Origin: an uncultured Actinomycetes bacterium
GTDB lineage: Bacteria > Actinomycetota > Acidimicrobiia > Acidimicrobiales > Acidimicrobilacustridaceae
Direction of reading: 5' to 3'
Assembly: GCA_937927725.1 (NCBI GenBank)
Contig: CALBSE010000036.1
Coordinates: forward strand, 1-33,562
Length of the DNA: 33,562 nt
Under the pieces are notes generated by a model, which did not search any database, was not told the origin of the DNA, and saw nothing but the letters and a program-made list of their open reading frames with translations. Of the stretch, positions 29,658-33,562 are shown piece after piece; position 1 is the stretch's first letter, and each line of letters opens with the position of its first letter. The translations under genes and the position numbers were made by a program.

Positions 29658-30569
29658 TCAGCGACGATCGTCGTCGAAGTCTGCGTCGAAGAAACGACGC
29701 ATTGCCGCGTCGGCATCGTCGTCGTCTTCGGCAAGGAACTCATCGTCGAAAACCGGAACCGAAGCAGTTGCCGGGCCACCATCGGCCTCTTCCTCGACGA
29801 AAAGCGAGGTCGGAGCCGGTTCAGGGGTCCAACTCGAGTCTTCGGCCAGGATCGGCTGAAAGACCTCGGGCTCGGGTTCGGAGGTAGGAGCCGGTTCTGG
29901 TGCTGCAAAGGCAGCAGGAGCCGGTGCAGGGATCACTGCGGGAGTCGTGAGTTCGACTGGCGGAGTTCCAACTCGGAGAGCTGCCGGATCATCGAGAACG
30001 GCCTGGATCCGAGAAAGGCCATTGGCGATGACTGCTCGCTGTTCGGAAAGGAACGCGTCGAGTGCCGCGTTGTCGGCGGCAAGTTCGCGACGGGTCTTAT
30101 CAAGGTCGCGAATTGCTTCGTCGGCTTGCGCCTTTGCGGCCGAAAGGATTCGGCTGGCTTCGACTTCGGACTCGGAGAGCATTTGCGCTGCGTTCGTACG
30201 TGCTTCGTTGATCGTTGCGTCGGCGGTGCGTTGGGCCATCACAAGAACGGACGATGCCTGCTCTGCTTCGATCGTGGGATCGACGGCACGGATCGGCGCA
30301 ACAACCGCCGGTGCCGGTGCCGCAGCAACACCCGATTCGAGTTCGGCGATGCGAGCCTGCAGGCGGCTTTCATTGCGAACTGCATCGGCAGCGCGAGTCT
30401 CGGCTGCTTCGGCAGATGCCGTTGCCTGACGAAGCTTGTCTTGCAACTGCGCAACTGCGGCGCTGACACGCTCAAGGAAGTTGTCCACCTCGTCAGGGTC
30501 GTAGCCCTTGCGGCTGACAGAGAATCGAACGTCAGTAAGAAGGTGGGGAGTTCCGGGAGTGGTTTCCAT
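29658..30569 (-). CDS. divIVA: DivIVA/Wag31-like polar growth and division protein
   Basis: A 303-residue coiled-coil protein. The N-terminal membrane-binding DivIVA domain is clear: LLTDVRFSVSRKGYDPDEVDNF. A first coiled coil (residues 31-80) is followed by a Pro/Ala linker, then a second coiled coil (IEAEQASSVLVMAQRTADAT, QADEAIRDLDKTRREL). The rest is Pro/Glu-rich and ends in a highly acidic segment (DDDDADAAMRRFFDADFDDD). It should localise to curved membrane at poles and septa. The ATG at 30569 has a -10 (TACCAT) seven bases upstream; a TTGACA lies 20 bases before that. An in-frame extension upstream is not protein-like. Confidence 0.92.
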   Translation of the reverse strand: METTPGTPHLLTDVRFSVSRKGYDPDEVDNFLERVSAAVAQLQDKLRQATASAEAAETRAADAVRNESRLQARIAELESGVAAAPAPAVVAPIRAVDPTIEAEQASSVLVMAQRTADATINEARTNAAQMLSESEVEASRILSAAKAQADEAIRDLDKTRRELAADNAALDAFLSEQRAVIANGLSRIQAVLDDPAALRVGTPPVELTTPAVIPAPAPAAFAAPEPAPTSEPEPEVFQPILAEDSSWTPEPAPTSLFVEEEADGGPATASVPVFDDEFLAEDDDDADAAMRRFFDADFDDDRR

Positions 30570-30576
30570 GGCGGCG

Positions 30577-30608
30577 ATGGTATCGGCCGAACGCCGCCCA
30601 AGTGTCAA
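30577..30608 (-). promoter_or_regulatory. divIVA promoter, leaderless
   Basis: On the minus strand TTGACA (30608-30603) is followed after 20 bases by TACCAT (30582-30577), then seven bases and the ATG. The spacer is longer than usual, so the -35 may not be used with this -10. Confidence 0.5.
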
Positions 30609-30624
30609 CGCCTTCGAAGCAGGC

Positions 30625-30882
30625 TCAGCCCGGCAACCACGCCAGAAGAATTTCCAACCCGATGAACACAATCATGGGCGAAAGGTCGAGACCCATTCCG
30701 CCCAACCGAACCGGCGGCAAGAGCGCCCGAATTGGCCCCAGAACCGGCTCGGTGATGCGGAAGAGCACCCGGCGGAGCGTCTCGACTGGTCCGGGACCCG
30801 ACGGCGGGAACCAACTCAGGACGATACGACCCAGAAGGCACAGCAGAAAGATCTGCGCGATGTAATGAATCAGGACCCACAC
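30625..30882 (-). CDS. yggT: YggT family membrane protein
   Basis: An 85-residue protein with two hydrophobic segments (LIHYIAQIFLLCLLGRIVLSW and LSPMIVFIGLEILLAWL) separated by the YggT signature with VLFRITEPVLGPIRALLP. In Actinobacteria and Firmicutes it is the ylmG gene between sepF and divIVA and is thought to act at the membrane in division or cell-shape control. The GTG at 30882 follows the sepF stop by nine bases; the two are co-transcribed. It is cut from divIVA by 55 bp carrying the divIVA promoter. Confidence 0.88.
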   Translation of the reverse strand: MWVLIHYIAQIFLLCLLGRIVLSWFPPSGPGPVETLRRVLFRITEPVLGPIRALLPPVRLGGMGLDLSPMIVFIGLEILLAWLPG

Positions 30883-30891
30883 GGCTGTGGA

Positions 30892-31485
30892 TCAGTATTC
30901 TTCGTCGGCGGAGCCGAGCAGAAGTGCTCGTTCTTCCTCGGGCACATCGACCCCGACAGGAAGGATGAGATACACCGAGGAACGCTCAAGGCGTTGCATT
31001 GAGCCGCCGATTCCATAGCAAAGGCCACTGGAGAAATCGATCAGTCGGCGAGCCAAGTCGCCATCTGCGTCGGCGAGATCCATCGCTACGGCTTTGCCGG
31101 CCTTGAAGTTGTCGGCAACGTCTTGGGCCTGATTGAAGCGCGTCGGCGTCACCAACATTGGGCGTACCGACTGGCGACGAGGCACTGCACGAACCCGAGG
31201 CTTCGATGCGTCTTCAACCGCAGCCGCAGTTGCGCGCGATGTTGGGGCAGCGACGGGTCGTACCGCCGAAACCTCTCCGGTCTCAGGAGCGGTCGAGAGC
31301 ACGGGGCCAGTCGATACCGGCGGACGCGCCCGAACCGTGCCGGTCGGGCGAGCTGGTTGCTGACGGGCCACCTGAGCAGGGGGTGGTGGCAGCGGGCGGT
31401 CGTCAGGCGACGCCGCGTAATCGTCATATTCATCGTCGGGCCCAAGCCCGAGATACACCATGGCCTTGCGCCACATCGAAGACAT
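30892..31485 (-). CDS. sepF: Cell division protein SepF
   Basis: A 197-residue FtsZ membrane tether. The N-terminal amphipathic helix is MSSMWRKAMVYLGLG, followed by an acidic and Pro-rich linker (DDEYDDYAASPDDRPLPPPP). The SepF core begins near residue 107 (VRPMLVTPTRFNQAQDVADN) and contains the family block LIDFSSGLCYGIGGSMQRL. Only 12 or so residues follow (ALLLGSADEEY). The ATG at 31485 has GGAGGG four bases upstream; an ATG nine bases downstream (MWRK) is possible. SepF binds the FtsZ C-terminal peptide, encoded at the right edge of the window. Confidence 0.93.
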   Translation of the reverse strand: MSSMWRKAMVYLGLGPDDEYDDYAASPDDRPLPPPPAQVARQQPARPTGTVRARPPVSTGPVLSTAPETGEVSAVRPVAAPTSRATAAAVEDASKPRVRAVPRRQSVRPMLVTPTRFNQAQDVADNFKAGKAVAMDLADADGDLARRLIDFSSGLCYGIGGSMQRLERSSVYLILPVGVDVPEEERALLLGSADEEY

Positions 31486-31534
31486 CTGACCCTCCGTGCG
31501 GGGGAACTGACCCCCGGTCCGACTCAGCAGGCTA
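31486..31534 (-). promoter_or_regulatory. sepF promoter and structured leader
   Basis: On the minus strand a -10 TAGCCT (31534-31529) is preceded after 18 bases by a weak TGTCGT. The leader of about 37 bases holds a perfect hairpin, CGGGGG-TCAGTT-CCCCCG (31516-31499), then GGAGGG (31495-31490) and the ATG. The C-rich arm could also pair with the Shine-Dalgarno sequence, and GGGTCAG is repeated twice, so two alternative folds are possible. Confidence 0.5.
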
Positions 31535-31588
31535 GTTGGTCCGCGCCGATTGACGACATTCACGACAGGGCCGGCCGATTGCGCCTCA

Positions 31589-32266
31589 TCAATCGCCGTC
31601 TCGAGGGGCCCGCTCCCCGAAGAGACCCGTGCCCACCCGGACCATGGTGGAGCCTGCCGCAACCGCTACTTCGAGGTCATCAGACATGCCGATGGAGCGC
31701 TCTGGAATGCCCAATTCGTCAGCAAGGACAACCAATGACTCAAAGGCTGCCGCCGAGTCGGCCGGATTTCCGACGGTACCGACACCCATAAGTCCAACGA
31801 CATCGAGACCCGCGTCCCGGGCATGGCCCACGAGTTCCGCGCAGTCAGCCAGCGCCGCCCCACCCTTTTGGGGCTCTTCACTCAGATTGAGCTGAATCAT
31901 TACCTTCGCCCCGGGAGCACGACGAGCGATTTCGTCGATTAACTCGACGCGGTCGACGCTCTGCCACACCGACACGATTGAGGCCAGGCTTCGAACTTTG
32001 TTGCGTTGCAGCCGTCCGAGAAACTGCCACTCAATTCGAGCTCGCTCATCTGGTGAAAGTTCTTCGTGCTTCGCAACAAGTTCCTGGGCGTAGTTTTCGC
32101 CCATCATTGTGAGTCCAGCCGCAAGCGCGGCACGAGGCGCGTCGATTCCAAAACCTTTTGTGACGGCGACGAGGCGAACGTCTCGTTCAGGAGACAAGCG
32201 AGCGAGTCGATCCTGCAGATCACGAATGTGTTGTGCCACGAGTTGCGCGTTCACTGTGGTTGTCAT
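31589..32266 (-). CDS. yggS: YggS family PLP homeostasis protein
   Basis: A 225-residue alanine-racemase-fold protein that binds pyridoxal phosphate without racemase activity and controls PLP and amino-acid balance. The PLP lysine is in LVAVTKGF (Lys 37). Other blocks are GENYAQELVAK, WQFLGRLQRNK, QLNLSEEPQKGG and GMSDDLEVAVAAGSTMVRVG. The ATG overlaps the pgeF stop (ATGA), so translation is coupled. In Actinobacteria it sits between pgeF and sepF, as here. Confidence 0.94.
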   Translation of the reverse strand: MTTTVNAQLVAQHIRDLQDRLARLSPERDVRLVAVTKGFGIDAPRAALAAGLTMMGENYAQELVAKHEELSPDERARIEWQFLGRLQRNKVRSLASIVSVWQSVDRVELIDEIARRAPGAKVMIQLNLSEEPQKGGAALADCAELVGHARDAGLDVVGLMGVGTVGNPADSAAAFESLVVLADELGIPERSIGMSDDLEVAVAAGSTMVRVGTGLFGERAPRDGD

Positions 32267-32952
32267 GATTCCTCGATCCAGATCACGGTGGCGTGACGAG
32301 CGGTCTGCGCACGCGCTCGATGCGAAAAGAAACCGTCCGCACATGCGGTGCAGGCGTCGTCATCGACGTCGAGAGCGACATCGTTTCGAGAGAGTTCTAA
32401 CCGCACGCCAGCGCGCACATCGAGCGCCGGACGACCGTCGTCTGTGACTGCTCGGATTGCGGGTCCAAACCGTTGTTCAAGTCGATTGAGGTCTTCGACC
32501 CCGAACTCGTAGCACTCGGGACCAATAGAGGGACCAATAAAAGCGTGAAGAGGCGCAGAGGTATGCGTGCGCAACGAGTTCACCGCCGCGTTGATGACAC
32601 CGGCTTCAAGGCCGCGCCACCCGGCATGAACTGCAGCAATAACCCCGTCGTCAGACCACAGAGCTATCGGGATGCAATCAGCGGTCTGAATCGAGAGCGC
32701 CAAATCGGTCCTGCTGGTGACTGACGCATCGGCCGATGTGCCACACGCGGGCTCACGACCAACGACATCGACGTCGACACACACATCTCCGTGCACCTGC
32801 GTCAGCCAAACCCAAGGACGATCAACAACAGATCGTCGACGCGCTTCGAGTTCGGCGCCCGCTCCCCCAATGGAGAAATCGCCATCGATTTGTTCTGTGC
32901 TCCGGACGCGGATCGAGCGCCCATTGACGAGCGCTCGATCAAAGAACCGCAC
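32263..32952 (-). CDS. pgeF: Purine nucleoside phosphorylase PgeF/YlmD (LACC1 family, former laccase)
   Basis: A 229-residue member of the YfiH/YlmD/LACC1 family, which has Zn-dependent purine nucleoside phosphorylase/adenosine deaminase activity in studied members. The His-Cys-His zinc ligands are visible: His 54 in TQVHGD, Cys 93 in TADCIP, and His 109 in AVHAGWRG. FIGPSIGPECYEFG and DGFFSHRARAQTARHATVIW complete the family pattern. The GTG at 32952 starts 17 bases after the ftsZ stop, so it is probably co-transcribed with ftsZ; its stop overlaps yggS. Confidence 0.92.
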   Translation of the reverse strand: MRFFDRALVNGRSIRVRSTEQIDGDFSIGGAGAELEARRRSVVDRPWVWLTQVHGDVCVDVDVVGREPACGTSADASVTSRTDLALSIQTADCIPIALWSDDGVIAAVHAGWRGLEAGVINAAVNSLRTHTSAPLHAFIGPSIGPECYEFGVEDLNRLEQRFGPAIRAVTDDGRPALDVRAGVRLELSRNDVALDVDDDACTACADGFFSHRARAQTARHATVIWIEES

Positions 32953-32969
32953 CGGGGCGGAGACGATGA

Positions 32970-33562
32970 CTACTGAAGGAACGACGGGACGTCGAAGTCG
33001 CCGTCGTCATCGAGGTCGTCGTCGGTGGAGAACACATCACGAGCGATCGGGCGATCGTCACGAGCTGCTCGACCAGGACGAACCTCGCCGTCCCAACGAT
33101 CGAATCCGGCGGCGATGACGGTGACACGAACTTCGTCGCCCATTTCGTCGTCGATAACCGTGCCGAAGATGATGTTGGCGTCCGCGTGAGCAACACCATG
33201 AATGATCTCGGCGGCTTCGTTGACCTCGAAAAGACCAAGGTCGCTGCCACCGGCGATGGTGAGAAGAATGCCGCGAGCACCTTCGATTGACGCTTCGAGC
33301 AACGGCGAGGAAATCGCGGCCTTGGCTGCGGCCACTGCACGGCCTTCGCCCGAGCCGTAACCGATGCCCATAAGCGCCGAACCGGCATCGCTCATGATCA
33401 TCTTGACGTCAGCGAAGTCGGTATTGATGAGGCCAGGTGTCGTGATGAGGTCGGTGATGCCCTGCACGCCCTGGAGCAGGACTTCGTCGGCCATCTTGAA
33501 CGCGTTAAGCACCGAGGTCTTGTCATTGGAGACCGTAAGCAAACGATCGTTCGGGATGACGA
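32970..33562 (-). CDS. ftsZ: Cell division protein FtsZ (5' part beyond the window)
   Basis: The C-terminal half of the tubulin-like division GTPase. The frame is open to the right edge and includes VIPNDRLL, the T7 synergy loop NTDFADVK, GIGYGSGEGRA, and GGSDLGLFEVNEAAEII. A variable acidic linker (DDDLDDDGDF) and a C-terminal peptide (DFDVPSFLQ) complete it; the peptide is the expected binding site for SepF. The nucleotide-binding N-terminal part lies outside the window. It heads ftsZ-pgeF-yggS. Confidence 0.95.
   Translation of the reverse strand, partial: VIPNDRLLTVSNDKTSVLNAFKMADEVLLQGVQGITDLITTPGLINTDFADVKMIMSDAGSALMGIGYGSGEGRAVAAAKAAISSPLLEASIEGARGILLTIAGGSDLGLFEVNEAAEIIHGVAHADANIIFGTVIDDEMGDEVRVTVIAAGFDRWDGEVRPGRAARDDRPIARDVFSTDDDLDDDGDFDVPSFLQ

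Noticed and set aside
29637..30665. 342-codon plus-strand ORF
   Set aside because: Antisense to divIVA; Cys/Arg-rich composition typical of a shadow ORF.

Overview
The window is a gene-dense, moderately GC-rich stretch of bacterial chromosome. It holds 32 protein-coding genes (two cut by the window edges) and no gap over about 140 bases. I saw no tRNA, rRNA, CRISPR array, insertion sequence, prophage or att site. It looks like Actinomycetota: the ftsZ-pgeF-yggS-sepF-yggT-divIVA order followed by traR, lspA, rluD and dnaE, a Bpa/PafE-type proteasome activator, the menaquinone (men) pathway, a FadD19-like acyl-CoA synthetase, and a lysine/alanine-rich histone-H1-like tail on a TraR protein. The moderate GC and the protein styles suggest class Acidimicrobiia, but that is inference.

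Layout. 1-5260: the end of rlmN, a sugar-phosphate nucleotidyltransferase on the other strand, a small membrane protein with an acyl-CoA synthetase, and a membrane-anchored protein related to the N,N-dimethylformamidase large subunit. 5337-11884: a menaquinone block whose units alternate strand (menG-menF +, menD -, menH +, menA -, menE +); menB and menC are not here. 11910-17452: metabolic and redox genes (crotonase, DJ-1/PfpI protein, aldo/keto reductase, thioredoxin-fold DUF255 protein, nitroreductase, a GNAT-like unknown). 17534-21115: dnaE. 21255-24064: HdeD-like membrane protein, Bpa with a phosphodiesterase, and an Rrf2 regulator. 24036-33562: the rluD, lspA and traR genes, ileS on the opposite strand, then the division cluster divIVA, yggT, sepF, yggS, pgeF and ftsZ.

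The most striking signal is regulatory. Many first genes have a TAnnnT -10 hexamer ending only 6 to 8 bases before the start codon, which places the transcription start on or next to the initiator. This is the signature of leaderless mRNAs. It is seen for menG, menD, menH, menE, the aldo/keto reductase, the DUF255 gene, rrf2, lspA, ileS and divIVA. A second group (sepF, traR, hdeD-like, the phosphodiesterase, the crotonase) has a normal leader with a Shine-Dalgarno sequence. Two divergent pairs (menD/menH and aldo-keto reductase/DUF255) have leaderless promoters packed so tightly that each -10 falls where the other's -35 would be.

I found no defence system, biosynthetic cluster or other clearly new multi-gene system. 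The items worth following are the promoter architecture, the strand-alternating men block, the palindrome around the menE promoter, the sepF 5' leader, the H1-tailed TraR protein with a decayed zinc finger, the inverted ileS, and the bpa-phosphodiesterase pair.
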